Positions 31,725-45,793 of a stretch of DNA of 64,000 nt are shown here, piece after piece; positions within the stretch are counted from its first letter, which is position 1, and the number at the start of each line of letters is the position of its first letter. The notes beneath the pieces were generated by a model that had not been told where the DNA came from, did not search any database, and saw only the letters and a list, made by a program, of their open reading frames with translations. Source of the DNA: Hyaloperonospora brassicae (taxonomy: Eukaryota > Oomycota > Peronosporomycetes > Peronosporales > Peronosporaceae); assembly GCA_947650285.1 (NCBI GenBank), contig CANTFL010001490.1:62001-126000 (forward strand). The letters are read 5' to 3'. The position numbers were made by a program, and so were the translations under genes.

Positions 31725-32625
31725 CCTTGCTAACATAGTGTGAAGTAGTGGATCGAAGAATGTTGTGAGAACGTCACGGAGAAAGATTTACCATGACACT
31801 ATTCCTAGGCACGAAGTGGTAATGGTTAGATCACGACTACCAAAACCAATCTGAAAAGAAATCTAATGTGAGAGAATATCAGATTCGAGGGTAGTTCAAT
31901 CCGGGACGATACCCAACCTAAAAGGGGGTTATATTTAAGATATCCGAATAAATTTGGGATCCGATCTAAGATTAGATCTTGACCCGAGTCAGAGATAGTG
32001 GATAAATTAGGGACCTGCGGAATAGAAAATACAGAGCGATGCTTTGGACTACGCGAGGCGACTGCCATTGGCATAGATAGGCTAGGTCGTAGGTTTCTCG
32101 GTTTGGCTGGATGATACACTACAGAGTAAAATTTACTTTGAAAGACAACCGTAATATCTACCGGACTGGATATTTGGCCTTTTAACGAGACCAAACGTAG
32201 CCCTGGTCGTCTATACAGGTTTCGCACATAGAATGTTTGGTCAGGTGCGTTCAGGAATGTCACAAAGATGAATAAATCTGCGATAGGGAGAAGCACGAAA
32301 GCAATATTGATCAATATCGCGAGGCGACTCAATTGTTCAGAAGGTCGAGCAGATCAAGATGTACGTATTGGACAAGGCTCGTTGAGATCCAAGTAGCTCA
32401 TATCAAGTGCGTACAGGTACCCTGTGATCGCGTGAAGAATTTCAAACGGTCGACCCCACCCCGAACACGGTCAAGTTTAGCATCGACAAGAGTAAAACAA
32501 GAAGACTGCAGTCCTACATATTGACGGGTACACAAGGTGAGGTAGGAATATAAATACACGTAAATGAAGTGCTCCCTCTGATAGTCGGTCGTCTGAGTTT
32601 CGGTGGAGAGGTGATATCACATCAT
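31725..32625. mobile_element. Insertion inside element E RT
   Basis: About 900 bp separate two RT segments that are adjacent in B, C and G. CAAATT occurs at both edges (31719-31724 and 32626-32631), a possible 6-bp target duplication. The insert has a 168-codon minus-strand open frame without known motifs and, on the plus strand, RLVEIQVAHI plus copy 3 of the 38-base motif, also found near 18.3 and 19.8 kb. Type unknown. Confidence 0.5.
32501..32538 (+). repeat. 38-base dispersed motif, copy 3
   Basis: GAAGACTGCAGTCCTAC through TGACGGGTACACAAGGT, inside the insertion in element E. Confidence 0.55.
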
Positions 32626-34789
32626 CAAATTTGTAGACCCCGCTCCGACACGATAATATTGGAGTGTTTGATTTTTGATGGCACAAAAGACACCTATCTT
32701 TAATCTGCGTACTAATATGCTCGCGCATCACTTAAAGCACCTGTAATAAGTGCCAAGGGTGAACGTCCGTGGAGATAAAGAGTTTTTAATGCGGCCGTGA
32801 CCAAAATTCTCGTTAAAGTAATTTGGTACAATACTGCGTAGTGGGTGAACTAAGTGATTTATCATCCGGTGGAATGTAGCTCGAGCATTGTTAAGGCTTT
32901 GTGGAATGGCTAGACACTCCCATCGCATTTCGCTTAGGTGTTGACCTCAGTAAAATAGATGTCACTGTCCTTTATTAGGATCGAATTAACCCTGTCCTTC
33001 AGATCGATGCACTAAATTCTCGCCGCCGGACATAATAATCAGTTTCATGTCTTTGCGTAGAATTGGCACTTGAAAGGATGGTAACGTCTATAGACTTGTT
33101 AAAAGCATGCGCGAAGAGCTAACCGCCGGTGGATTTCTTCACACACGGTAAGTTCAAACTAATTTCGTCAAGTACCTAAAAAAAAGACAGCGCTTACGTC
33201 GGTCTACAAACATCTCATTTATAATGATAAATTGAATATGCCGTATCATCCATTGCCGCGTCATGCATCACTTTTATCCTGGTACGACATCAATCTCGTG
33301 TCGCACTCGGCGATATGCTAGAAGCTCAGCAGGGGGTTTCTCTGCGAAGATATCGGTACACTCGCGAGCAATATTATAGACAGGGTTACTCGAAGCAAGT
33401 TGCACTTTCCGAGACTGTGCCGCGATTGATTTTATTATCGCTGATTTGGACTCGGAGATCGTTCGACGAGCCTCCAGAACTCTTTAAGTAGCTGCGGCGG
33501 CGGGTAAATTGATGCGAACTTGATCGATATCGCCGGCCTTGTGGTAGTGATAAAAATTACTCCAAAGGTAGGTCTGATAGAGATATGATCTCTGCAGCAG
33601 TGAACAGGGGCCTCGCTACATCGATGTAGCGGCCGCGAAATGATCATCCTTTTACGTAAACAAGCGCGCATACGAATTCTGTCATCACAAATTTTATTTT
33701 CAGCACGGTGACGAGCCTTTTGTCGTATCAGGGATCGACGTGCTCCTATCTTGTGTCACTCTTGTTCTTGCGTCTCGAGCCACATATCGGGACCAGCAAG
33801 TCAATGTTTATGGAGATAAATAACCCTTCTCTGGACGTGAAGGCTCATTTTTTCACCATGACAATTACATCTGGATACACAGTCCGCTCATTCTCGTCGA
33901 TTAGAGGCGACCGCTCGTCGACGACCGCCTCAGGTGTATACGGGTCTCGTTCTCGGCCGTTTCAGTAACGACCGGGAGAATCTGCTCGGCCAATAAGTGT
34001 GTATGCGGGACCCTCTGCTCCAGCGTTTTGATATTGATCGAAAGCCTCTTCTCGTTCGATGTTTTTGTACACGAACGACCTTGCTTGACTGCCTTGCTAG
34101 AAATTGGGAGCTCATTATTGGTCGATGTCCAAGTTTACGGGAACCGCTGTTCAACCGCCTATTTTGTGGATCTGTCAATGTGATAAACAGGTTAAGCACA
34201 AACGACCATCGCTCTTTCAGTGCTAACTTATAGTCTTGTCGAGTTAGTTTACGACCCTGACGTGAGGTCAATTAGATGACGCAAGCAACAAATGAGTAGA
34301 CATATATTCACGCAATATCCGCTTCGTCGTTTGACGAACCAAGATATCCAGTACATCTTTGGCTGATATTGTAAAAGCCACGTTACCCTCCAAGATGCAA
34401 ATAAATAATCAGTTTATCTCGTATAAAAGAACCTCATCATTTCTCTGAGTCCGTCAAAAGTGCGCGGCAAAATCACTGTTTGACGCAGGACATGCATTAA
34501 TTACCCACCAGCCAGATTGACAACGTGATCCATTTAAAATTGAAGTTGAAGACGTGAGAAGTGATACACATGATGCCCAACCTCGTTGTTTAATGCACTT
34601 TATTCGAACTACGCTTAATGCGTTTATTATACTTCACCAACGAGGAGATAATAATAATCAGTCTTAAATTGTCGCGCATGGTGTTTGCATGGAGGTGAGT
34701 ATGTGGCACTTTAGAGCTAGGAGCCCGAGCTGCCACTTGAGTACTCGGGATTCTATTACTGCCAGTAGGGAGCCCCGCACCTACTTTAC

Positions 34790-35570
34790 CGCTCGTTTAT
34801 GGCAGGACAACTGACTCCATAGCGTCTTAAAATGAGGCAGATGTGTTTATGGCAACCAGTGCTAGTGCTCGGCAGATGGCCGCACCATATCATGCCTTGC
34901 CGCATGTAAATTAATTCATCGTCTTTGAAATACGTAAGTAAGTCGCGAATGTATTGCTTGCCACGATCGCGTGATGCATAAAGTGCACAAACTTCCATAG
35001 GTTATGGGATAGACGTACGCGGACGATACGACTCTGCGTGTGATTACGATGACGCGGCCTTCCATCCATTGCAAAAAATTGAGGGCAAGCCTCCTATAGA
35101 GCCATTGGTTCAGCACATTTTCGGCAATATCGTGTCATGCTCTCTTGCGTGCCAAAGACAAAGACATGGAGTTGTAAAGCGATATTGATTGGCAGATTAA
35201 TGATACACGAAGCATGATGCCGTGTTTTATGCATATAGTCACGCATTGACAAATTTCCCTGCCGAAATGAAAAATGTCCTTAGGCAGGCGTGGTTCGAGT
35301 TGGAAAGGCTCAAAGAACAGCCACAATTCGCACTGAATATCCTTCAGCGCGAGGAACGCCGACTCACTTACGACGAGCTTCCTATGAGCCCATTCTTTTT
35401 TTACCACAAGCCAATACATCTTACAATTAAATTTTGGCCGGCGTAGCGTCCAACCAACCTTGACGTTATTGCAATATTAAATTCCTAGACCAGCAAATTA
35501 GAAAAAGACGCCTCGGGCCATCTCCTACAGACATTGATGTCTCCATCTTCACTGCGGCGTAGTGGGAGGT
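34790..35570 (-). pseudogene. gag: Element E Gag
   Basis: The minus strand gives VKMETSMSVGDGPRRL (N-terminal core, ~35.53 kb), FEPFQLEPRLPKDIFHF, then QGNLSMRDYMHKTRHHASCI and MTRYCRKCAEPMAL (35.27-35.05 kb). An eroded knuckle (ILRRYGVSCPAI, His changed to Arg) lies near 34.8 kb. Frameshifts separate the blocks. Confidence 0.65.
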
Positions 35571-38500
35571 GCGCGTGGGGGTCAATACGCGCTGATTCGC
35601 TTCGGCGATCTCGAGCGCCATGTAGTATCGTATGGTAATATAGTGTTGCTCAAGCGTCTCTGTGCTCAGAAGCAACGCTACGACATATTTATAGATACCG
35701 CCGCGAGGCATTGTTATGCCATACATTCTGTTTTGTGAGATGAGAAAAGTCAGAAAATTCTACCGAAACTGTTGAAGCTATCGGGGATTCGTTCATGTCC
35801 ATCTAGAACTTGGAGATTGGAGAGGCTAATTTGTGCTACTATTTGTAACAAGGGGAGATCCCTTTTACTGTCTGATAAAAAAATGCAGGCGGAGGCGCTC
35901 TTTATTAACTTGTAAAAATGATTATGTTTAATTAATATTTTGATTAATTCGCATTAATTTCGAATATTTCCCTAGCTCATTGATCTCAATCAACCTAAAG
36001 ATCAATTAATAGTACACCGCCGCGCATTATTCGAGGTCTAGATATTGCCTGTACCTAATAACCAAAATCATGTATAAAACGCGGTACCTACTTAATAGAA
36101 TAGGATGCCTTACTACAGTCTCCGCTACTTCTTCTATACGAACGTCGCTGTTATGATTGTGAGCTCATTTGAACATGGATAAATATTAGAAAGTCCCTGC
36201 ATCGTAAGAGTAGTTTATTTTAATATAAAAAATGGATCGATCATACTATCAATTATTGTACTGAAGCGCGAACCGGCGCACGCGCGCATTCCGCACAATT
36301 GGCACATCAAATGTCAACGTCATGACAGCACGTATTACCATTGTCCTTTGCAGCGTTCAAATGCTAGAGAGTAGGCATAGAGTAGGTAAATCATGTCGTC
36401 ATCTTGTCTTTGATGCGTGTAGAGGGAAGCTGTACCTTCTCGTCGTTCAGTCTCATAGACAGTGCTTTGAGCATCTTGACGTATAATTTGCGCACGTCGC
36501 TGCCGCAATAAACTAGTAGCGGACACTTAGAAAGTCGATTTAATTAAATTGCTTACATGTAGTACATCGACATGCGGGTCTTAGCGTTCTAAATCGACAT
36601 TCTCGTGATTTGCAGAATTTAGCCTTGGTCGACAATCAGGAATAATTGACCCATAGTTCAAAACAGCGCGAGCATATCTGTCTTGTTACAGTAGTGAAAG
36701 AACGCGGCCGAGATTCGCTTGTCCCTATAAAGTCATCTATGTAATGCCAAGTCGACGCGTTAGGTGCTGCTAAAGTCTATGGCATGTGCATCAAAAAATA
36801 ATGTTAGAATGGTATTGCGTCAGTGTACGTCTATAAGTTAAAGTTAAGCAGCAGTATTATTTTATTTCACTCTATCGTCTATTAAATGCGTCGTGCGATC
36901 CCTTATTATCTACTGATAGATAGCCATAAAACGTGAGATACGAAAGAGCAAGGGTAGCGTCAGATGGATCAAGAGATATAAAAAACCATAAAAAACGTCA
37001 GACCGCACAAGAAAGAAACAAAACAGCAACTATGTTGCCACATCGAACCTGCAACGAAACGACTTATTTATTCGACTAATCGAATGGGCTCCTAAATACT
37101 CTTCGCAACCAAGTGTGCCCACAAACAGATGTAATGATGTCAAAGCACGGTGTTATTTCTTGATAGAACGAAAGGTCCCGCACGTTGATGATAACCTGAT
37201 GATTTGTTACGTGTATCTTAATAAAAGCAAATTTTACAAAAAACGTATCCTTTGACCGTACCTCGATTTACTAGCCGCCAATATCTGCTACATGATTGTT
37301 TTGTAATTGCCCAGCATTTGGCTCTTCCTGTAGCAGCGGCCACAGAGAATTGTGCCACTCATGCTAGTGGCGCACGGCCTGTGCTTAGTGCCAACAGGCC
37401 ATATCAAATACAATAATAGGCTTTACTTGTCCTAGACTATAGCTCCCCATATGGGGCTTCTTCCTTATGAGAAGACCGTATTTATTCGCCTTAATCTTTG
37501 GCGGACTAAACAATGTCGGCATCTTCATAATATAGATACTCGGAATTGTCTGTTTCGGCTAGAAAGATCCCAAGATCACTTCAGTCGTTGGTCACACTTT
37601 TATTAGCACTACACCAGCCGGAAAGCGTTTTAAGGAGAGTTTGAATAAGACAGGAGCTGGGTCCAGCCAGAAAGCCTACACGACGGTATCTAATTTGACA
37701 TGGGACCGGTTTCGGAACGAAAGGGGCGTCCCCCTAACGCTTCAGTGTTTGAGTACTAGCCGATTCTTATCCGTTACTCATTAATGCTCGGGAAATTAGT
37801 GGACTTAAAGCTACGTATATTATTAGCCCTCCAGATAAACTCTACCGGACAGACATCATATACACTGAAGGGCGCAGTATCGGGTGTGGAGACCCATCTG
37901 CCGCACTAACAACTGCGTGCTTACAGTCCGATGACTAGACATTAAAAACTTAAAAGACGCCACACTTGCGTGCCCCTGGTCCACAACTTGGTGGTGAGGA
38001 GAGGTAAAACTGGTATGAAATCGCTCTATATCAGTAAATGATAGGCTATCTTAAAGTCTCGCGATAGGCGGCCTTATCGTCTACGGTCTTATTTTTTACA
38101 TGCTCGACGCTCTCGTAGCGGGGATGAAAGCTTTTGCAGGAATTGGCTACGTTAATATCTGACGTTCTATGATTCAGTGTTTTTTCTCAGCCGAGTATAT
38201 TCGATTTCCAGGTACACTTTTAGCTGCTGCTGCTGCTAGTGGGGCGCAAACCAATGTTAACGCTCACAGATCCGGCGAAGTTGTCATGGGATTAGGCTCT
38301 TATTAGTGTTAAGAATACCTGGCTCGAACGATCGCCACAGATATGATCGTCACAAAGTGAAATTTTCGTAAATTACTCGCAAAAGTGTGAGACAATACAG
38401 TCGGGCAACGGCTCACGTCTTAAATGAGTAGGTACAAGCTATCAGTAACGACACGCAACCTATTCGGGGGGAACCAGATGGAACAAATCGTCTCAGTCAC

Positions 38501-41500
38501 GATTACGCTATGGATACCTTCACATATTGTCACCGTCGAAGATAGGCTTACATGAAAAAAGTTGTGTAAAAGGTTCTAACCAAGTTGGCGCTAGGACGTT
38601 GCGCAAGCGGTCCGATGAAGAATAGAGCATAATGTTTGGTTTAGCTGAAGGCCATGTTGTATGTCGACTTATGACATGATTTTTACGGACTGGACTGAAA
38701 AGCATAGAGCTCATGAGTTTTATGGGTTACCTAGGCGCAGGTGGAAGTTAAGATTGTGTTATATATCAGGCTGGGTCAAAATTATCCATTAAACGACGGA
38801 CAACCCATGCTATTGCGGTATCCATATTAAAATATACTGAGCTAGCCAGGCTGAATTTGCCAACGATCTTTATCCACTTGGTGGGAACAAACAAGTAGTT
38901 TCATTAGTACGAAGCGTACAAAGCAATGATATTTATTCTCTCGAGCGACGGCTATGAAGCAACTAGCAGTCCAATACCATGCAATATAATGTTTAGCACT
39001 CTCGAAAGCGTTCATCAGGCTGTACGAGATCATTTTAGCTGGACCAACGCGAACTAAGTAATCGCGTTGGGCGTTTAAGAGCGAAGTACACTATCATACA
39101 ATATAACTTGATCCGCTTAAACGACATCGGCCGGTAGCCGCCTACTTCAAGTCTCAAGTCCGAACAATTTTAGATGTGAAGGCATTGACTCATATTTAAA
39201 TAAGAATATGTATTTGACTTTTTGTAGGGTCATGCTCAAGCCTGCGAGATCTACAACTTGTCTTTAGGTGGCGGTTCCACTCCTAAGTTGTGGAAAACAA
39301 ATGTTAACAATGTATTTATATGTGGGGCCTCAACTTTAAAGCCTGTAATGTGGTATATTGGAGCATCCGCTTGTGAGGTGTTCAGTTACCAAAGCGCCGC
39401 TCAGGGGACCTAAAGTATTGGATGTATTGGTGTTTGAGGCGTATCCCATCGCATTCCTCGCGAACCGTTCAGCGGACCGTATTAATAATATAGATGACAA
39501 TTCAGCGACTGCTTAAGCAGCTTTCGGCTGAAGCGGCGGCTCAAGATGCAGTAACAACTGCGATTTCAGGCATAGACCGCCTCACCCTTCCTTCTGACCC
39601 CTAAAGCGTTCTTTAAGCAGCAGCACCCAGCTTATAACGGAAACAAAGCACCTTTTCTACCTGAACTTACACCTACAACAGAGCCGGAAATGCCTGGTTG
39701 ACACGCCCAAAACGGAGAAGTGGGCGGATGCAACGGGATTGCAAAATGTGTGATTTACACAAGGGTGAGAGTCTCATCAAAGGTTGAACATGTCAACAAA
39801 TAAGATGTTGGGGGGCGCTGTGTGGCAGGCACCGAAGTACGAGATCTTTTAATAAGATATAAATCAGAACTTTCTGTATAAGTTAAGTACGATAACTCTG
39901 AGGTGTTCTTTTGGATAACATCAAATAAAGTTAGTTAATCGATAATTAAAGTAAGACTCGCGCCTTCCCGAGGCGTCTAAATATGATTAAAATTGTGGCA
40001 ATCGCCTTGATCAGGTATTTACTCTTGAACACTCTGCGATGTAATTCTTCAAATCGTTTTGTTCCATGGAACAGGGTCAGTAAGCTATTGGGGGTTATTG
40101 GTAACTAAGTCGGGTTCATTCAACCATGTTGCTCGTCAAGCAATAAAGTCTTCCACTGATTATGAAGCTGTGACGCTTCCTTACAGCAAGTGTGGCCCGG
40201 CTACCTGATCAGCCCATGTAAAAACGTAGCCATACTGAGGCCTTTCACGTTCTACAAGACGATGGTGAAAACTATATAATGAATGCTACATAGAAGTGTG
40301 GTTGAGTCACTACTTAGATTTTCAGGACGTGGATCGGTATATACCCAGTTAAGACGTCACTTACTGACGAAGAATGATACGAAACTCTCTAGCGATCTAA
40401 AAGGAGATGAACGATGATCACAACGGAGATCAGCGATCCTTCCAAATGTCGCCAGAATCATTGACATAGAACAATCTTATACGAGGTGCAGAAAGGGATG
40501 ATTTCTATGGAGCAATCTGAGACGAGTTGCAGATATAGATGATTTCCACGGTGTAATCTGGGACAAGGAAAGGAGTGAAGTCAAGCAACCCACCTGAAGG
40601 TTGGTTAAGGAAAAGAATGTGTATGCTAAAGCAGGTGAAGACTTGGTCACAAATTTACACACAAAGGTTTCTGGATTTTCAAACATGTGGAACGTCATAT
40701 TGACTAAAATCGGAAACGATCGTAAATATTGTGGCAGTATTACTCTGGGAAAGGTGTATATGGGACCAGGTGGCGCAGTTTGACTCTGTAGTAATGTGCA
40801 ACATTTACAGATTGGCAATACTCTTTACCGGTCCAATATGGGAGTACTGATTTTAGTTCATTATAGCCTAATCTGGATGTGTGAATGCTCATAGGTGTCC
40901 AGGGAGCTAATTCAATACGTGTGGATGGTTTTGTATATCCGATAAACCCGAAACGCTAATTTTGAAGCACGTACAATATACAGAAGGGTATCTATTGCTA
41001 AATAGTACCGTTTCGATCCTCAACAATCTCGAATTTGGCATCAGATTGGTCATGTTTGTTGTTAATTATCGAATAACCGCTAGTGAGACGACTTAATAAA
41101 ACATATACTATATAGACGTCCCAGAGTGATGTCTCAACAGTTCAGACCATAAGGGACTGTGGGATCTGGTTGAATTGACGTCGCAAAATAATTTTTTTTA
41201 GCATTTGACATTTATTTTATATATGTATGTGGATCTTTAGCGCTAAGTATTGGTTATTGGTACTATATTTGGGATTTGTGCTATTTTAATATTATATCTA
41301 CGGTACCTGGAATACTAGCGCTATCATTAAAGTACAAGTCACGAAATTTCGACACGTGTTCAAGGGGACGATCTGGCTTTAGATTAATACCGATTCCAAA
41401 AACGACCTACGGTAATGAATAGGTGTAAAGATAGGTTGGCTAGTAATTTGGTTGGTTAATAAACAAACTTGAACCCTACTTCTTCTAATCTAGACGCGCG

Positions 41501-43353
41501 TATTTAATCCCTCCTTTCCGGGCAAGGTTTCTTTGACTTCCCAGGCGGCTTAAAGCACGAGTTTTTCAAGGGAATAGAAGACAAAACTTGGAATGTTGGC
41601 CAAGATAGAGAAGAGAGATCCCGGAGAATTTGGCCCGGACAAGATAAGCACTCACACTCAACTCCACTTCTAGGGTAGCAGCAACAACGAAAAAATGGCT
41701 GGACACAAGATCTCGAGGCGGCTCAAGTGGTTGAAAGATCTGAAAAAGAAGTTTAGACAAGACCGAAAAAAAATTGAAGCGATCTACAGGACAGATCTCA
41801 ACATTTATTTTGGCAAAACAAAAAAACGGTTTGGCTTCAGCTAAGCACCTCCAACAAGATCGTTCGATCCCAAGACCATATCAAAAAGATCCCGAGGCAA
41901 GATCAACGCAAGAGTAATATTTGCTGAGTGAAAATTATCACAGCGAAGACCCCGATCCCGAAGACAAACCGAGATCTGTGCGATCCAAAAGCAAGGAGAG
42001 ACATCTACAAATAGTGGCCGCCGCGACTCAAGACCAAGATCGCAGAACCCTAGTTCGTGGTGTGAAGATTGCCGCACCGATATCGTATCTTGAACCTCAA
42101 ACCCTCAGCAAGATCGACACCTTTAAGCCATTACGAAGAGCTCAAGCCAGCGCAAACGATGGTTACAAAAGGTGAGCACCGGACTATACAACAAGACACG
42201 AATCGTAGTACTCCTATCGTGAGCAGACAAGTCTGGTCAAGTGGAAGATCGACCCTCACGCAAGCCATTTTGTGAGATCGACTTCACCACAGTGAATTAC
42301 TTCATCTGTCTTGGCAAACGGTCACCAGGCAGATAACGTACCGGATCCTGTTGAAAATGCATAGCCTCCAGTCACTTCTCAGCTGACAATGGTAAAATCG
42401 GATAGTAAAATGTAGGAAGAGATGTCAATAAGGGTTTCGATCTCGACGATCCATTTACTCGTAGCCAATTAGCGTCGGAGAGGTGTAAAGTTTGCACGGC
42501 ATTTAAAAAGGTTAATGGGCGCGAGACCCATTCAATTCTATTGATGCTACGACCAGAGGTAAAGCTAAAAATACGTCACGGCATTAAAGCGAAGTCTAGA
42601 TGTGCGTCAAGTAATATCACCAGCGACGGGCAATTGCGAATTACACGTTGTTGTACAAGCTGTGTCAGATGATGCGTTAGATACATCCCTCATCAACCTC
42701 GTGCAGCTAACATCCTGAATTCAAAGGAGTTCATGCACCAATGTCTATATAAATTTGGAGGACGACTTGTGTGTAACATATTCTATGTTGGGGTGGCCGT
42801 CAGTGAATCGATTAAAAATTGGTCAATTTTCGAAGATGGTACTTCCAAAACTTTGCGCTCACCTCTTTCAAGTATAACACGTTTCCATTGAAGAATATTA
42901 GGGTGGGAGTGAAACCTTGTGAATGGCTGCAAAAAACTGCAGTTACTTGTATGTCCTATTATATACAAAAGTTATATAGAATAATTTGATATGTCGAGCA
43001 TATCGCTTAACAATTGTGGCTGGCCTTAATACATAACTGGAGACGGCTACTGAGCTCCCTCGTTCCATCTGAGACTGCATCGACGACTTTTGAGATGCTA
43101 AGACTGAGCGGCCGTCTATACATCCGACCATTTTACGGCATAAAGAGGGTAAAACTACGCCTTTATTCCAAAATGGCGGGATCCTGCCGATAAATGTATC
43201 GATGGGGACCCACCATTTGTGACCATACGCCATTTGTTCATCAAATGTGCTCATTTAATATACGTTCTTCGAAGCATACCGGCTCGGGGTCGCCTACACT
43301 AGCATGAGTGTCGGAGGAATATATACGACCATCAACCGTCACAAGAGTCATGG
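35571..43353. other. Long AT-richer region without recognisable genes
   Basis: The frames are short. 35.88-36.3 kb is especially AT-rich and could be the eroded 5' LTR of E (no ends found). 41.65-42.30 kb on the plus strand has a Lys/Gln-rich coding-like texture (KDLKKKFRQDRKKIEAIYRT) but no identified family and many stops. A degenerate tandem repeat lies at 40459-40567. I see nothing else. Confidence 0.5.
40459..40567. repeat. Degenerate tandem repeat, three units
   Basis: Three imperfect copies of a ~35-41 base unit with core GATGATTTCYAYGGWGYAAT, then CTGRGACRAG. They start near 40459, 40496 and 40537. Confidence 0.55.
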
Positions 43354-43710
43354 TGTAGCAGGGTAGCTCGTTACATGAAATTGTCATTAAGGACAAAATG
43401 GCAAAAAATAATATTACGTTAAATATCTTTTTAACATTAACTTTAAGTATATTGATATTGTTGGATGACCGAAGGAACTACACATTAATTGATATTGTGA
43501 TGATTTTATCCTACTACACGCTGCTAGACGCGGGCATTGGGTGGTGAGTAGACGTCATCATACGTTTGGTCCAATTGATAAGATGAAGTCAGGACAAAAA
43601 GAGACAATAAGAGTCATAGGACTTTATTGTTTTGATTAGCACTTTCACTTTTACCACGACTACAGTCTTTATCAAAGTCGTTCGTTACCTTCCTCTGTGT
43701 AGTGTTCACA
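43354..43710 (+). repeat. Decayed solo LTR of the A/B/G family
   Basis: Starts TGTAGCAGGGTAGCTCGTTA and aligns in order with the LTR of A: TGAAATTGTCATT, AATATTACGTTAAATAT, GACGCGGGCATTGGGTGGTG, AGTAGACGTCATCATACGTT, GAGACAATAAGAGTCATAGG. The right end is uncertain. No internal sequence is attached, which fits LTR-LTR recombination. Confidence 0.7.
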
Positions 43711-45532
43711 CTAAGCTAGGCACTGAACTTCACTGTTGTCAGTGACAATAAGCTCCGTATTAATGGACCAGTACGTAGTCGTCGGGGCCCATTTATACCT
43801 GGATGTCGCAACCGAGAGAATGTTGTTTCTTTAGTGTCTAATTTGACGGATGGAATCACAATTTCAAGTGCGTCTCTTTTTATTGATTATTTTTGGGGAC
43901 GAGTTGACCACTAATTGCGCAAGCTAGTCGTTGGAATGGAAGAAAAAAGCATTAAAAATTAATAATGAATTGCCGTCGGATCAAGACGGATGCGTGACCG
44001 GCGATTTATGCTACTCTTGGATTTACCTGGTCCAATTTGGCGATGACATCTATTCGCTTATCTACGATGAAGTGAAAGCCTGGATCAATAGGCCATAGCA
44101 GTATTACCCGACTTTTAGCTTCTTCGCTAGCATCACTTTGCCATTCTGAATGATCTACTTGGCAGTCTGAATTATAGGGCTTCGTGCAGTTGACCGACAC
44201 ATTACTAAGGACATCTTTTTATGAGTCTTCGAGCCTACCTGCACAAGGCAAACGACTCAGTTACAGTCGACTAGCTGGACATTTAAATCACTAGCCTTAC
44301 CCATTTCAACTCCCCTCATCGGTTGGCGTGTTTAATATCGCGGATGACTATGATGCTTTTATAGCAGCAAGATACAAGCGGTCGATATTGTATAAAAATT
44401 AAGGAAATCGCGATTCGGAATTCGCATTCGTCAAAACATTTACTGTGACGTGCTGCTTGACACAGAGACTGCTGAGTATTATAAACACTTGCACAGCTCA
44501 TTTAACTGGCTTCTAAATATGTCGTTACTAAAATTTACTGTGACGAAGTAGCGGTGATTAAACGGCAAATTACTTACCCGAACGAATCACGTGGATGGCA
44601 AAATGATCTACGCCATATCGCCTTAGCTGTCAAATCTTCGGAACAGCGGTACCTCGTTGAGGAATAAGGGAGCTGCCAAAAATACGAGGCTACATATCTG
44701 TGCATCTCTGCGTTGACCGACATTAGTGCCGTTTATTCCAGAAATAGGTTGCGCTTGGGTCGGGTACTCTTGAACGGCATTAATGCGAAGATATGTCTCA
44801 CGTCTCTCGAAATGTTTGAGCCTGAAAAAGAAACCGAGAGCATGGATGTTGGCATGCCGTCAGTTTTATAAAAAAAACGCCGGACTATTATGTAGTGTCT
44901 TTACATAACAGCTACGCACACGAGCGGCTAGGCGGAAGCTTTGAGCTCTTCGTGGACAAGGATGTTGCGAAAACCCTGAAAGACCAGAAACCATCGTTAT
45001 TTTATTTTAGTACAGAAGGTATAAACAAGGAAGAAGCGGTGATGATAAGATTTTCCGAGCCGGCCTAGCAAGCATCGGTGTGGGAATGTGAACTGGTGAG
45101 CATCCGTACATTGGCCGTCATAATCGATGAGGCAATACTTCTCGATCCCTACGATCCCAACGAGATCGGAAGCAAAGGTCTAGTTAGTTTTTTGCTTACT
45201 AAGAATATACGCAAAATAGTTAAAGTAATGATTAGGTTCTTCAACTGCGTTCAGAGTTCCGCAATTGATCGGTATGGCTAGCAGCGTTCGACTCGTTCGG
45301 ATAGTCCTGCACTTGACCTTCTTCTGTAAATTACAGGTCAAGAAGATGATCGAATTCTATACAATCGTGCAGAGGTGACGACACTCAGGTCATTTATAAA
45401 CACCAAACCTACATGGAGGAAAATCGAGCAAATCGATCGTTAGGTTTATATCCCTGGCGATTGAATATCCAGAGCATAGTGGATATCGACATTTCCTCCA
45501 TCCTTGCACGTAAGTTACCGATAGGTAGGCTT
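43711..45532. other. No recognisable feature
   Basis: Only short frames (for example 44006-44200, 45078-45281) without family signatures. Confidence 0.5.
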
Positions 45533-45793
45533 ACACCTTTATTAGGTGCTTTAACTTCAAAACCTTACGCTTTTAAAGCACGTTCTTGGGAATTAAAAAA
45601 AGAAGGTGTTGATATTTTAGATAGTACAGGCTCAAATATTCAAATTATTATCTTTTATAATGATATTGTAAGAATTCTACCTAAAACTGATTCCAACATT
45701 AATAAAGAATGGATAACTAATAAAACAAGATTCTTTTTTGATAGTTTAAAATATCAACGAATTAAATATGCATTATTAAAAATGAAGAGATAA
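45533..45793 (+). pseudogene. nad11: nad11 fragment
   Basis: Reads GALTSKPYAFKARSWELKKE, DILDSTGSNIQ, RILPKTDSNINKEWITNKTR, FFFDSLKYQRIKYALLK. This is the end of the ferredoxin-like part and start of the next domain of NADH dehydrogenase subunit 11 (complex I). The upstream 40 codons in the same frame are nuclear sequence. Confidence 0.85.

Larger units (their letters stand above)
31570..33440 (-). pseudogene. Element E reverse transcriptase, split by an insertion
   Basis: The order on the minus strand is NPVYNIARECTDIFAEKPPA and VRHEIDVVPG (33.3-33.4 kb), LNNARATFHRMINHLVHPLR (32728-32928; the catalytic box is eroded to NYFNENFGHG), MREHISTQIKDRC and SNTPILSCRSGV (to ~32635). After ~0.9 kb of foreign sequence come ASAIRS and PTPTNQTGQRKLLGLSNYLH (31.57-31.73 kb). 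Confidence 0.8.
29860..35570 (-). mobile_element. Element E: old decayed gypsy element
   Basis: Minus-strand order is Gag (35.57-34.79 kb), RT (33.44-31.57 kb, interrupted), RNase H (31.5-31.36 kb), integrase (30.78-29.9 kb). Every domain is shot through with stops and frameshifts, so it is older than B, C and G. Its missing 3' end may lie on the far side of C, which abuts it. The stretch 29586-29860 is unassigned, and 33441-34789 should hold protease but I cannot see its active site. Confidence 0.75.

Noticed and set aside
31826..32332. 168-codon open frame on the minus strand
   Set aside because: Hydrophobic and low-complexity with no motif. It lies within the insertion in element E, is not supported by a second copy, and is probably chance.
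41921..42275. Plus-strand coding-like texture, considered as a host gene
   Set aside because: Stops every 50-80 codons, no recognised family, no intron signals I can defend.
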